From Archaeoglobus sulfaticallidus PM70-1 (GTDB lineage Archaea; Halobacteriota; Archaeoglobi; Archaeoglobales; Archaeoglobaceae), in the NCBI RefSeq assembly GCF_000385565.1, contig NC_021169.1, positions 806,001-870,000 on the forward strand: DNA of 64,000 bases, written 5' to 3'. Positions 45,389-54,497 of this stretch are shown one piece after another. The translations under genes and the position numbers were made by a program. Within the stretch, counting starts at the first letter, position 1; every line of letters begins with the position of its first letter. The notes beneath the pieces were generated by a model. It was given only the letters and a program-made list of their open reading frames with translations, had not been told where the DNA came from and did no database searches.

Positions 45389-46354
45389 TTATTTTTTCAC
45401 TTCGTTGTCGCCATGCAATAGCTTTGCGATGACTTCCACAGCATCGGCAAGCCTGTACGATGGGCGGGAGATTATGTCCGCATCAACAACATAAACCCTC
45501 CCGTTCTCAACCGCATTTATATTCCTGAGCCTGCTATCGCTCATTATCCACTCATAGACTATGTTCTTCTCGTTTCCACCCATTCCGCTTCCGCTGCTTA
45601 CAATGATGACATCCGGATTTGCTCTGAGCAGATCTTCAATGCTGACAATCCTCCATCCATCAAAATCGAAAACATTTTCTCCTCCTGCAAGCTCAATAAC
45701 CTCGCTTATGAATGTATTCTTCCCGCTAACCCAAACAGGATCATGCCAGAGAATGTGCGCAACCCTCACCTTCTTCTTACCTGCAATCTCTTTCCTCACC
45801 CTCTCGATCTTAGAATACATCTCTTTGACAACCTCTTTAGCCTGATCGTATTTTCCTGTAGCCTTCCCGATCAGGATAATATCCTTCATTACATCCTCTA
45901 TCGTTTTAGGATCGAATGCTATCACATCTATTCCAAAATTTCTCAGGGCTTCAATCGTATCCAGACCGTTGCCGTATGTTGCCACAACAAGATCCGGCTT
46001 TAGCGCAAGCACCCTCTCGACATTCACAGTCGAGTAACCACCAACACTCACAAGAACACCGCTCTTCTTTTTTTCCAAGACCTCTGGAGGGTAATTGCAG
46101 TAGTCCGTAACACCAACAACCCTGTCTTCAGCACCTATCGCGAACAGTATTTCGGTGTTGCTGGGAGCGAGCGAGACGATCCTCCGTGGGTTGTCTAGAG
46201 GAATTTTATAGCCAGTATCGTCAACCGGTGTGGCGTTGAAAATCTCGCTAAGATTGAGTTGCAGAGTGGGTTGATCTTTCTCAACCTGAACCGGCTGGGT
46301 GCAGAGAGTAAAAAATAGAGATAGAAACAGAACTGCGAATAATACTCTTCTCAT
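45389..46354 (-). CDS. btuF: BtuF-like corrinoid/iron-chelate-binding lipoprotein
   Basis: A 321-residue substrate-binding protein: signal helix with FTLC lipobox at residues 15-18, RIVSLAPSNTEILFAIGAEDRVVGVTDYCNYP, KPDLVVATYG, VSGKNTFISEVIELAGGENVF and ANPDVIIVSS. This is the BtuF/FepB class III fold. It overlaps by 4 bases the upstream DUF4430/prenyltransferase-repeat gene, which argues for cobalamin-type ligands. The matching permease and ATPase are probably btuC and btuD at 61.1-63.3 kb. An iron chelate remains possible. Confidence 0.85.
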   Translation of the reverse strand: MRRVLFAVLFLSLFFTLCTQPVQVEKDQPTLQLNLSEIFNATPVDDTGYKIPLDNPRRIVSLAPSNTEILFAIGAEDRVVGVTDYCNYPPEVLEKKKSGVLVSVGGYSTVNVERVLALKPDLVVATYGNGLDTIEALRNFGIDVIAFDPKTIEDVMKDIILIGKATGKYDQAKEVVKEMYSKIERVRKEIAGKKKVRVAHILWHDPVWVSGKNTFISEVIELAGGENVFDFDGWRIVSIEDLLRANPDVIIVSSGSGMGGNEKNIVYEWIMSDSRLRNINAVENGRVYVVDADIISRPSYRLADAVEVIAKLLHGDNEVKK

Positions 46355-48807
46355 CTCCTGCTCACCGCTACAGCTACCACCATCGCCAGAATTATTAAGA
46401 TTATGCCGAATCCGGGTGTTTTCTTTTCGGGCGTTGCGGTTAATGCTGAAGTCGGAGTTGCAGTTGCTTCAGGCTTAGCCTCAGGCTGAACTTCCTTGCT
46501 TCCCACAGTTTCCTCTTCAACCTCCCCTTTAGCTTCTTTAACTGCTTCCTTTGTCTCAGTCTCCATTACCTTGATGGGATGCGGTTTCCCCAGCAAGGCC
46601 ATTATCGCACTGACAGTCATATAACCGGGATTTGATGTTTGGTAGGATGTGTACCTGAAGTATCCATCATCTGTCTGCAGGCTCAGCAGATGCTCAACCA
46701 CGCTGATGTTGTTCTTCTTCCATTCAGCTGGATTTAATCCTGCAGCGGTTAAAGCCTGAATCGCCCAGGCATCGCTGGCTGAATTGCTTGCAGAGGTTCC
46801 GAAGTACCTCATACCACCGTCATCGTTCTGTCCCTGCTTCAAATAGTCCAGTGCCTTCTTTATAACATCCGAATCCCTTGGCTCCCCGGCAGCTATTAGA
46901 GCCTGTATGGCTGAAGATGTGTCATCAAAGTCACTTTGCTCACCCACAGCCCATGCAAAACCACCATCCTGGTTCTGCTGGGCTTTCAACCACTCCACAG
47001 ACCTGTTAACATCCTCCCCCACAGATGTTAAAGCGAGTATCCCCCATATAGTCGTGTAAACGAAATCTCCTATCTGTCCATCATCCTTCATTTTGGACTT
47101 TAACTCTGCAACGAGGTCTATGCCATCGAAGTTCCTCGGGTTTTCATCCGCAGCAACCAGAGCCAGAATCGTTCTCGCATAGTCTGCCGTACCCATCTTT
47201 GGCATTTCACCCCTCAGATGATCCCTTATGTAATCTACGGGACTCTTTCCATTCTTTGTCCAGTTGTGTGGATCCTCTCCTGCCGAAACTATGGCCATTA
47301 TTGCCCATGAGGTCTTACCTATGCTACTCTCCTCTCCGGGATTCGAGAATCCTCCATCTTCATTCTGTATGCTTTTCAGCCATTTGAGAGCTATCTGGAT
47401 TCTCTCATCGCTTGCGTTAAGAGGAAAACCCTTCCATTCAACCACTATCGCAAATATACTGAGCGATCTGGCTTCCGTCCTGTAATACAGATATTTTCCA
47501 TCCTCCCTGATAAACTCTGTTGGCAATGCTACCCATGTCCCGTTGTATTTCATCACCACAACCCTCTTCCCATCGGCTACCTCTTTTGGAACCTTGAAAT
47601 CTATCTCCACAGCTACTGAACTATTCACCTCAATTTTGAAGCTCCTGTAAACACTCCCGTATAAAATCCCCTTGGGTGTGTGGCTTTCCTCAACTCTGAC
47701 TTCAACACACTTTGGCTCGTTTGATGATAGAGTTAGATTCGTTATTGACAGCTTTTCTGCAAGCTCTTCCGGAATCTCTACTGCAACTTTCTTCTGAGCC
47801 TGCAGCTGAACAGCTTTGGTGAGATTTTCATTACGGACTTGCTCGCTAACAACCAGCGTTTTAACAGATAAGCTGCTCACACCTTTATCATCTTCAACTG
47901 TGAGCCTGACTTCATACCTTCCAGCTTTTTCGAAGGAATGGGTTACAACTTTCCCGCTTGCAGTATGTCCATCTCCAAAGTCCCAGAGATACGAGATTAT
48001 ATCTCCATCTTCATCATAAGAGAGAGATGCGTTGAATGTGATTCTCTCCCCAGCAACCGGATTCTCCGGCGTGTAATCGAACTTAGCTATGGGAGGTTTA
48101 TTCCCTGTGATCCATTTGATGCTCGCATGAACTTCATAGTTGCTACCAATGCTTATTTCAATCTTGTAGAGAGAGGTTTCTGGAGTTTCGCTCATGCTGC
48201 GGGAGAAGTACCATACTATTCTGTCTCCCGGAGAGATTTCATAATCCGTTGCCACTATTCCCGGAAGGGGCTCATCCGGATAGTTTACCCAGTACATCCA
48301 TCCGGAGGTTTCACCCAGATCTTTGGAGCATAGCCCATTGATGCAGTCAACAAAAATACCCCACTCCTTTAACTCTGGTTTGTAGCTTATGCCAAGCGTT
48401 TCGGTTGCCTTCTTCAATGCTCCATATGCAGTCCTCCACTTGATGGTTTTTCCAAGCTCTGTGAATGTCCCATCTGGGAGATAATTGGCGGGCAACCCAC
48501 CTCCAGAGCTTTCAGTCTTGCAGACAACTATTTTGACAAATTTCGTTACACTCTCATCTGCAATCGCTGTAACATTCAGCACCCCAGTTATTCTCGGTAT
48601 GAAGTATGCCTGATCATCCGTTTTGGCAAATACTGGTGTGCCATTGTTCATTCTGAAGATAATCAGTGCCTGCTGATCCACGCTTGCAGTGACCTTGCTG
48701 TTAACACATCCCCCATTAACATCCAGTGTCAGGGCTGATGACGGAGCTATCAACGGAACCGCCAGCAGAACAATAAGAATAAGAAAAATTCTGAATAGTT
48801 TGAGCAT
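46351..48807 (-). CDS. Surface protein: DUF4430, PKD, PGF-pre-PGF, prenyltransferase-like repeats, PGF-CTERM
   Basis: An 818-residue exported protein with signal peptide (1-26). A DUF4430 domain spans about 95-215 (AYGALKKATETLGISY, SGWMYWVNYPDEPLPG, GDRIVWYFSRS), a PKD domain about 230-320 (LSYDEDGDIISYLWDFGDG), a PGF-pre-PGF-like region 325-460, and an alpha/alpha barrel of squalene cyclase/prenyltransferase-like repeats 465-735 (WLKSIQNEDGGFSNPGEES, WLKAQQNQDGGFAW, YLKQGQNDDGGMRYFG, LQTDDGYFRY). A proline/threonine linker leads to a C-terminal PGF-CTERM helix (TPGFGIILIILAMVV, then R). DUF4430 plus alpha/alpha barrel is the fold pair of intrinsic factor and transcobalamin, so it may capture corrinoids at the surface. 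Confidence 0.82.
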   Translation of the reverse strand: MLKLFRIFLILIVLLAVPLIAPSSALTLDVNGGCVNSKVTASVDQQALIIFRMNNGTPVFAKTDDQAYFIPRITGVLNVTAIADESVTKFVKIVVCKTESSGGGLPANYLPDGTFTELGKTIKWRTAYGALKKATETLGISYKPELKEWGIFVDCINGLCSKDLGETSGWMYWVNYPDEPLPGIVATDYEISPGDRIVWYFSRSMSETPETSLYKIEISIGSNYEVHASIKWITGNKPPIAKFDYTPENPVAGERITFNASLSYDEDGDIISYLWDFGDGHTASGKVVTHSFEKAGRYEVRLTVEDDKGVSSLSVKTLVVSEQVRNENLTKAVQLQAQKKVAVEIPEELAEKLSITNLTLSSNEPKCVEVRVEESHTPKGILYGSVYRSFKIEVNSSVAVEIDFKVPKEVADGKRVVVMKYNGTWVALPTEFIREDGKYLYYRTEARSLSIFAIVVEWKGFPLNASDERIQIALKWLKSIQNEDGGFSNPGEESSIGKTSWAIMAIVSAGEDPHNWTKNGKSPVDYIRDHLRGEMPKMGTADYARTILALVAADENPRNFDGIDLVAELKSKMKDDGQIGDFVYTTIWGILALTSVGEDVNRSVEWLKAQQNQDGGFAWAVGEQSDFDDTSSAIQALIAAGEPRDSDVIKKALDYLKQGQNDDGGMRYFGTSASNSASDAWAIQALTAAGLNPAEWKKNNISVVEHLLSLQTDDGYFRYTSYQTSNPGYMTVSAIMALLGKPHPIKVMETETKEAVKEAKGEVEEETVGSKEVQPEAKPEATATPTSALTATPEKKTPGFGIILIILAMVVAVAVSRR

Positions 48808-50642
48808 CAGCTCACCTCGCTTACAGCGTAGTCGCTTATGGCGAGAAGGTTGTTCGGATACTCGTTCAGCCTGTATATTCCAGCATACAGCTTATAGCTC
48901 CCGCTCTGAACCTGCTGTGGAACATGAATTAGCACAGGAACCTTTACTTCCTGATTTGCTGTCGCATAATAGGTTGCTATCCCTGCCAAAGCTTCTCCAC
49001 CATCATTCGTGCCACTAACAACAGCCACAAACCACCCGCTGTCGAGTGATGTCACATTCAGCCATGTGAGGATGCTTCCACCTTTAGTGCCGCTGGAGAC
49101 AGTAAAGGAGCTTATACCCGCACTCTTAACCTCAACATTTATCTTTAGCGTGATGGTCGCATTGGAGAGTGTGCTCGTCCATGGGCCGTATGTGAAGTAA
49201 ACAATATCTCCATCGTTCAGATCGTAGAGGTTTACACCGACACTGGGCTGAGTATCATTAACCCAGTACATCCAGAACAGCGTGTTCGTGTTGCTGATTC
49301 CAAGTATGGACGGCACGAACAGCGAACCCCATGTTGCGTACCAGCTATCATCGAGCGTGTAGTTGAATGATATCTCAGCACCATCTGTTTTACCACCTGT
49401 GCTTGCGAAGTGCAGTGCTGAAAGGGCTGAGGTTTTGTTAACCTGATATGTTTTGTTGCCAATATTCAGGCTGAGCTTTCCGGGATACAACGTTACATTG
49501 ACCTCTATAAGGCCTGAGGAGTTAAAGCAGTAGAGATACCCGCTATCCGCACCGATATATAGCCTGTTATTGGCTATGTACGGAGAGGACATTATGTTGT
49601 AGTAGTTCCCTGCCGGGGGTGTCAGCCTGTAGTACCAAAGCATGTTCCCACTAAAAGCATCCACAGCGTAAATCGTTCCCTGAGGGTTATTAGTTGCGAA
49701 GTAAACTATACCTCCAGCAACAGCTGGAGAGGAATCTATCTTGCCGTTTGCTGTGAAATTCCATAACTCAGCCCCATTCGTTGCGTTAAAGCAGTAGAGC
49801 TTTCCTTCATAGGATCCAATGTAGATGTTACCATAAGCTATGGCTGCGGTGGACATCGTCCCATTGAATGACACGCTCCAGGCCAAGCTGCCATCCATGT
49901 TCAACGCATACAGCCTGCTTTTAGTCGCGAAGAATACCTTGTTGTATCCTATGGCGGGTGTGTTGGTTATCTGGCTATCAACTGAGAAATTCCATATCTC
50001 CACACCATTCTCGTTCAAACAGTAAAGCCTGTTGACCGAGTCGTTTCCGGCAAAGAATATCCTTCCATTGTATGCAGAGGGAGATGTGTAGTGTGAGACC
50101 TCATTGCCTGTTGTGAATTTCCACAATATCCCACTATCGTTTATAGCCCATAGCGTGCCGTTTGAGAATGTCACCACATAAATCGTGTTATTGTAAGCGA
50201 GCGGTGATGAGGCTATTCCCCACCACGAAGGAGAAGTTTCAAGCTGATAGCTTTTTTCTATAACCCCGCTGGTTGCGTTAACAAAGTATAGATATCCTGA
50301 CAGGCTTCCAACCACCACACTGTTGCCGATAACTGCCACGCTTGACGCTCCAGTTATCTGACTGTTCCTCCATTCAATGCTTCCAGTAGTTGCATTTAGA
50401 CTATACAGCCCACCATTCCAATCCCCCCACCCATACCAGTTCGTGACGAAGATGTGTCCATTCCAGTAAACGGGTGAGGCTCCAACAAGCCCAGTAAGTT
50501 CGGTTTTCCAAGCAAGAGCAGGCAATATTCTTTCAGATGTGAAGTTTCCGGCTCTCTGCTCATCTCCATGGAAGTTTGCCTGAGCCTGCGTAAGCGGAAT
50601 CGTGCAAAGAATTACAAGCATTACAACCAAAAGCCTCTTCAT
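48807..50642 (-). CDS. Secreted PQQ-type beta-propeller protein with DUF4430
   Basis: A 611-residue exported protein (signal peptide ending near VTQAQA, about 20). Residues 35-385 are PQQ-like beta-propeller blades (SVYWNGHIFVTNWYGWG, YLYFVNATSGVIEKSY, KLYCFNATNGAELWNF, TIYAVDAFSGNMLWYY). A DUF4430 domain follows at about 385-500 (FWMYWVNDTQPSVGVNLYDLNDGDIVYFTYG), then a C-terminal beta region. It is the first gene of a three-gene operon; its stop and the next ATG share a base. A corrinoid-binding or presenting role is inferred. It has no obvious C-terminal membrane anchor. Confidence 0.8.
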   Translation of the reverse strand: MKRLLVVMLVILCTIPLTQAQANFHGDEQRAGNFTSERILPALAWKTELTGLVGASPVYWNGHIFVTNWYGWGDWNGGLYSLNATTGSIEWRNSQITGASSVAVIGNSVVVGSLSGYLYFVNATSGVIEKSYQLETSPSWWGIASSPLAYNNTIYVVTFSNGTLWAINDSGILWKFTTGNEVSHYTSPSAYNGRIFFAGNDSVNRLYCLNENGVEIWNFSVDSQITNTPAIGYNKVFFATKSRLYALNMDGSLAWSVSFNGTMSTAAIAYGNIYIGSYEGKLYCFNATNGAELWNFTANGKIDSSPAVAGGIVYFATNNPQGTIYAVDAFSGNMLWYYRLTPPAGNYYNIMSSPYIANNRLYIGADSGYLYCFNSSGLIEVNVTLYPGKLSLNIGNKTYQVNKTSALSALHFASTGGKTDGAEISFNYTLDDSWYATWGSLFVPSILGISNTNTLFWMYWVNDTQPSVGVNLYDLNDGDIVYFTYGPWTSTLSNATITLKINVEVKSAGISSFTVSSGTKGGSILTWLNVTSLDSGWFVAVVSGTNDGGEALAGIATYYATANQEVKVPVLIHVPQQVQSGSYKLYAGIYRLNEYPNNLLAISDYAVSEVS

Positions 50643-50821
50643 ATGAGGCAGTATGCAAAACCACTTTTAAGCTTTTCCATTTTACTGGACATCAAGTAAA
50701 ATAAATTTTAGCAACTTGATTATAATCTCAGATTTCTGGCACAAAATTAACAAACACCTATGTAAAATTTGCGATAATTTGTTACATTTACATCTTCAAT
50801 TTACAGCTTCAGGAGCAACAA

Positions 50822-51706
50822 TTAATCAAACAGATGACAGCGAACCTTTCTATCCCCCAGTCGGACCATTTCAGGATGATCCGAGCATATTTCCATTCTT
50901 TTCGGACATAGGCTGTAAAATTTGCACCCGCTACGCTCTGACCGCTGAGTTAGTTCAAACGACTCCTCTACAGACCTCACAAGCATCTCGGTGTAAGGAT
51001 GAAGCGGCCTATCCAGAACATCAACACCCTCCTCAACTATCTGCCCGGCAAACATCACAGCTACTCTATCCGCAACTATTCTGGCAAGCTCCAAGTCGTG
51101 GGTTATGAAAAGATAGGCCATGCCAAGTTTTTTGTGTAGAGAGACGAGCAGGTTTACTATCGACGCCTGAACAGACATGTCGAGCATTGAGGTTGGCTCA
51201 TCACATACAATGAACTCCGGTTCCACAGCAATCGCCCTCGCTATCACAACCCTCTGCAACTCCCCACCGCTGAGTTCATGCGGATAGCGATATAGGTGTT
51301 CTTCGCGAAGCCCAACCATCTCTATGAGGTTATGAATAATATCCCTGCTGCAATCAAGCCCGTGAATCCTCAACGGCTCTGCTATGCTGTCGTAAATTCT
51401 CCATCTGGGATCTAAAGCATCTTCCGGATGCTGAGGGATTAGTTGCATTCTTCTTCTCACTCTTCGGAGGTCTCCTGCCTTCATTCTGACAAGATCTAAA
51501 CCATCAAAATAAATCTCCCCCCTCGTTGGCCTTACCAGCATCAAAAGCATCCTGCCAAGCGTTGACTTTCCACTTCCGCTCTCTCCAACCAGAGCCAGTA
51601 CTTCACCCCTGTTGATCTCGATGTCAACACCATCAACAGCGACAATCCTGTGCTTTGAGAAGAATCCCGACTCGAACACCTTGTAAAGCCCAACACCCTT
51701 AAGCAT
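50822..51706 (-). CDS. Peptide/nickel-type ABC transporter ATPase (DppF/OppF-like)
   Basis: A 294-residue ABC ATPase: Walker A GESGSGKST, signature LSGGELQR, Walker B FIVCDEPTSMLD, and the OppF-type C-terminal region with a cysteine motif (FYSLCPKRMEICSDHPE). It is the last gene of the leftward operon and overlaps the dppD-like gene by 8 bases. It would energise uptake of peptides, nickel-chelates or similar. Confidence 0.9.
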   Translation of the reverse strand: MLKGVGLYKVFESGFFSKHRIVAVDGVDIEINRGEVLALVGESGSGKSTLGRMLLMLVRPTRGEIYFDGLDLVRMKAGDLRRVRRRMQLIPQHPEDALDPRWRIYDSIAEPLRIHGLDCSRDIIHNLIEMVGLREEHLYRYPHELSGGELQRVVIARAIAVEPEFIVCDEPTSMLDMSVQASIVNLLVSLHKKLGMAYLFITHDLELARIVADRVAVMFAGQIVEEGVDVLDRPLHPYTEMLVRSVEESFELTQRSERSGCKFYSLCPKRMEICSDHPEMVRLGDRKVRCHLFD

Positions 51707-52625
51707 AGAGCCAGCACCTCACCTCACCATCGAAAGGTGGCTCCTTCAGGCATTTATCCGTAGCATGATCACATCTGGGATGGAACCTGCATCCTTCCGG
51801 AGGGTTAACCATGCTCGGAGAGTAGCCCTTTATCGGATTCAGACCCCTTGATGGTAGGGAGTTCAACAGGGCTTTTGAGTACGGGTGAAGGGGTTCCTCA
51901 AAAAAGGTTCTGGCATCACAAACCTCCACAATCTGCCCGCAGTACATGACTGCCACCCTGTCGGCAAGTCTTTCAGCGAAGGGTAGATCATGAGTTATAA
52001 TCAGCAAAGATGGTTTGCTGTTCTTCTTGATCTTCCTGAAAAGTTCTGCAACCCGAACCTTCTTTGTCACATCCACACCCTTGGTTGGCTCATCTGCAAT
52101 GATCAGTCTTGGCTGTGTTGATGTTCCCATTGCAACCAGTGCTCGTTGCCTCATCCCTCCGCTGTACTGATGCGGATACTGGTTGACCCTTTTCTCGGCA
52201 GGATTGATGTCGAAGTACCTCAGCAAACCAACTACCCTCTGAATTGCAGTTTTTCTGTCAATGCCCATATGCACTTCCATTGGCTCAGCAATCTGAATCC
52301 CAACCCTGAGAACTGGATTAAGGGAAGTTGCAGGGTTCTGTGGAACCCAAGCTATTTCCCTCCCTCTGATCTCCCTCAACCCCTCCTCTGGCAACTCAAG
52401 CAGGTTCAATCCATTAAAGAGTATTTTACCACCAACCCTAACATTTTCAGGCAGCAATCTTAAAATCGTCATTCCCAAAACGGATTTTCCGCTCCCACTT
52501 TCTCCGATCAACGCTAAGGCTTCGCCTTCACTGACATGAAAGCTTACACCATCAACGGCTTTTACTGTCATATTTTCCAGAACAAAATGAACATGCAGAT
52601 CTTTTACAACCAGCACCTCATCCAT
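51699..52625 (-). CDS. Peptide/nickel-type ABC transporter ATPase (DppD/OppD-like)
   Basis: A 308-residue ABC ATPase with Walker A GESGSGKSV, signature YSGGMRQR, Walker B LIIADEPTKGVD and an OppD-type C-terminal oligopeptide domain (PPEGCRFHPRCDHATDKC). ATG 52625 is preferred over GTG at 52634, since GGGTGG lies 5 bases upstream. It follows the Gate-domain gene and precedes the dppF-like gene. Confidence 0.9.
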   Translation of the reverse strand: MDEVLVVKDLHVHFVLENMTVKAVDGVSFHVSEGEALALIGESGSGKSVLGMTILRLLPENVRVGGKILFNGLNLLELPEEGLREIRGREIAWVPQNPATSLNPVLRVGIQIAEPMEVHMGIDRKTAIQRVVGLLRYFDINPAEKRVNQYPHQYSGGMRQRALVAMGTSTQPRLIIADEPTKGVDVTKKVRVAELFRKIKKNSKPSLLIITHDLPFAERLADRVAVMYCGQIVEVCDARTFFEEPLHPYSKALLNSLPSRGLNPIKGYSPSMVNPPEGCRFHPRCDHATDKCLKEPPFDGEVRCWLYA

Positions 52626-52748
52626 TTCCTCCACCCATTCTCAATATAACACGCAGAAGTACAGTAACATTGGTGAAATAAAATATTTTCTAATTTTAAC
52701 ACCAATTATAAAATTACACTAGATTAGTAATACCAAAATAGTTTAATC

Positions 52749-53603
52749 TCAAAATAAAAACCAAACAGCTATGATGATTCCAAAAGTTGCACAAATCCTT
52801 ATAACTCCTCCAACTAATACTATTTTTGTACCCAAATCAACCCCAAATAATCCAACATAGTAAGGTAGCCTATGGGCGAAGATATATCTCAAACTCCCAA
52901 TTGGGCTTGCGACTAGCAATACAATTAAAGCCTGCTTAAATGTTATGGTATCCATTATCTCCGAAAGAGCGGCATAGGCAGCAAGTGGATTTGCTATGCG
53001 AAGAGGAATTATAGCTAAAGCCTCTGGTGGTAGCGGAAGGGGTAAATCAAAATTTATCAAGCCTACATCCAGCAATACAAAGGCTACAATTGTGATTGGA
53101 AGTGCTATTGCCACATACCTTTTCAATGTCCGCTTCGACCTTTTAAAACCGTTGTAAATAGCCTCTCTAATATTTCTTGAAGGAATGCTAATTTCTACTT
53201 CATCGTTGTCTTTAAGCAGCAATCTTCCAGCAAGAAGGGCAATTCCAGCTACTATGGCTCCATTCAGTATGAATAAACATATATATGTAATGCCAAGAGG
53301 TCCAAGCAATGGGATGATAGCTGGTGCTATATAGGCTATACTTTCATAAACCGTCTGAGGAAACCATGTTGCTATGCTTGTTATGTATGCCTCAGTTCTG
53401 CTAATTTTTCTATTTCTATAAATTTCCGCAATCATTGATATTGCCGCCTGAGGTGATCCAAAAGCTGTAGCTATGGCAATACAACTTCCTGAACTCAACT
53501 TAGAAAGCTTAATAAATGGCTTAAGAACCGGTAAAACCCTGTAAAAAATGCCAAGTTCTATTGCAATGTTTGCCATTACAATTCCTGCAACAACGTAAGG
53601 CAA
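52749..53603 (-). CDS. Gate-domain (nucleoside recognition) membrane protein
   Basis: A 284-residue membrane protein with 7-8 helices and two nucleoside-recognition/Gate repeats (GSCIAIATAFGSPQAAISMIAE, IATWFPQTVYESIAYIAP; then LLVASPIGSLRYIF). The start is uncertain: TTG 53603, while the frame stays open 27 bases further upstream to a stop, with no ATG. The N-terminus begins directly in the first helix, so the protein may be slightly truncated. It lies between dppC and dppD, an unusual insertion for this operon type. Substrate unknown; metal ion or nucleoside efflux are possibilities. Confidence 0.72.
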   Translation of the reverse strand: MPYVVAGIVMANIAIELGIFYRVLPVLKPFIKLSKLSSGSCIAIATAFGSPQAAISMIAEIYRNRKISRTEAYITSIATWFPQTVYESIAYIAPAIIPLLGPLGITYICLFILNGAIVAGIALLAGRLLLKDNDEVEISIPSRNIREAIYNGFKRSKRTLKRYVAIALPITIVAFVLLDVGLINFDLPLPLPPEALAIIPLRIANPLAAYAALSEIMDTITFKQALIVLLVASPIGSLRYIFAHRLPYYVGLFGVDLGTKIVLVGGVIRICATFGIIIAVWFLF

Positions 53604-53627
53604 AACAGAAAACCAGATTAAACGGCT

Positions 53628-54497
53628 TTAATAATGCTTTGAAGCATACTCTCTCACCCGTGGATCGAGTAAATCTCTTAAACCATCGCCAAGTAAGTTA
53701 AATGCAAGAACTGTGATCATTATTGCTAAGCCCGGAAAAATTGTTAGCCACGGAGCAGTAGTCATAAAATTCTTCCCCTCGTTAAGCATAGTCCCCCATT
53801 CGGGTGTTGGTGGCTGAGCTCCTAAGCCCAAGAAGCTCAAGCCTGTTATAGACAGTACTATGTGACCCATGTCAAGCGTTGCAAGAACGATAATTGGGGC
53901 TATTGCATTTGGTATCACATGCTTAACAAGTATATACACATCACTCGCCCCCAGCACTTTTGCTTGCGTGACGAATTCCATCTCTTTAATTGAAAGAACA
54001 CAACTCCTTACGATTCTTGCATAACTAGCCCAGCTTGTGAGAGCTATGGCAATCACCAGATTTTTTAATGATGGACCAAGAATTCCAACCAGTGTTATTG
54101 CTAGAATCAATCCTGGAAATGATAAGAGTACATCTACGAATCTCATTATTACCTCATCAACTTTTCCACCAAAATATGCTGCAATGGAACCAAACATTAT
54201 ACCCAAAAACATAATTATTGCTATTGCAAACACAGAGACGAAGAGAGAGATGCGAGTCCCATAGATAATTCTACTCAGAACATCTCTACCGAGCTGATCT
54301 GTGCCAAGCAGGTGATTTAAGTTAGGTTTTTGAAGTTTTTCCTTCATATTGACTTCGTAAGGATCATAAGGAGATATAACATCTGCAAATACTGCAACGA
54401 GAAACAGACATAAAATTATCAAAAGTGCGATGAAGTTGACTGTTGATATTGATGTCCTAGTTTTAGCTATAACACTTGCAATTTCGTTAGGCCTCAT
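53628..54497 (-). CDS. Peptide/nickel-type ABC permease (DppC/NikC-like)
   Basis: About 290 residues with an N-terminal DppC/OppC domain (MRPNEIASVIAKTRTSIS), YDPYEVNMKEKLQKPNLNHLLGTDQLGRDVLSRIIYG and an EAA-type motif (MEFVTQAKVLGASDVYILVKHVIP). ATG 54497 is chosen with an AGGT site; alternatives at 54506 and 54524 overlap dppB further. It forms the membrane channel with the DppB-like protein. Confidence 0.9.
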   Translation of the reverse strand: MRPNEIASVIAKTRTSISTVNFIALLIILCLFLVAVFADVISPYDPYEVNMKEKLQKPNLNHLLGTDQLGRDVLSRIIYGTRISLFVSVFAIAIIMFLGIMFGSIAAYFGGKVDEVIMRFVDVLLSFPGLILAITLVGILGPSLKNLVIAIALTSWASYARIVRSCVLSIKEMEFVTQAKVLGASDVYILVKHVIPNAIAPIIVLATLDMGHIVLSITGLSFLGLGAQPPTPEWGTMLNEGKNFMTTAPWLTIFPGLAIMITVLAFNLLGDGLRDLLDPRVREYASKHY

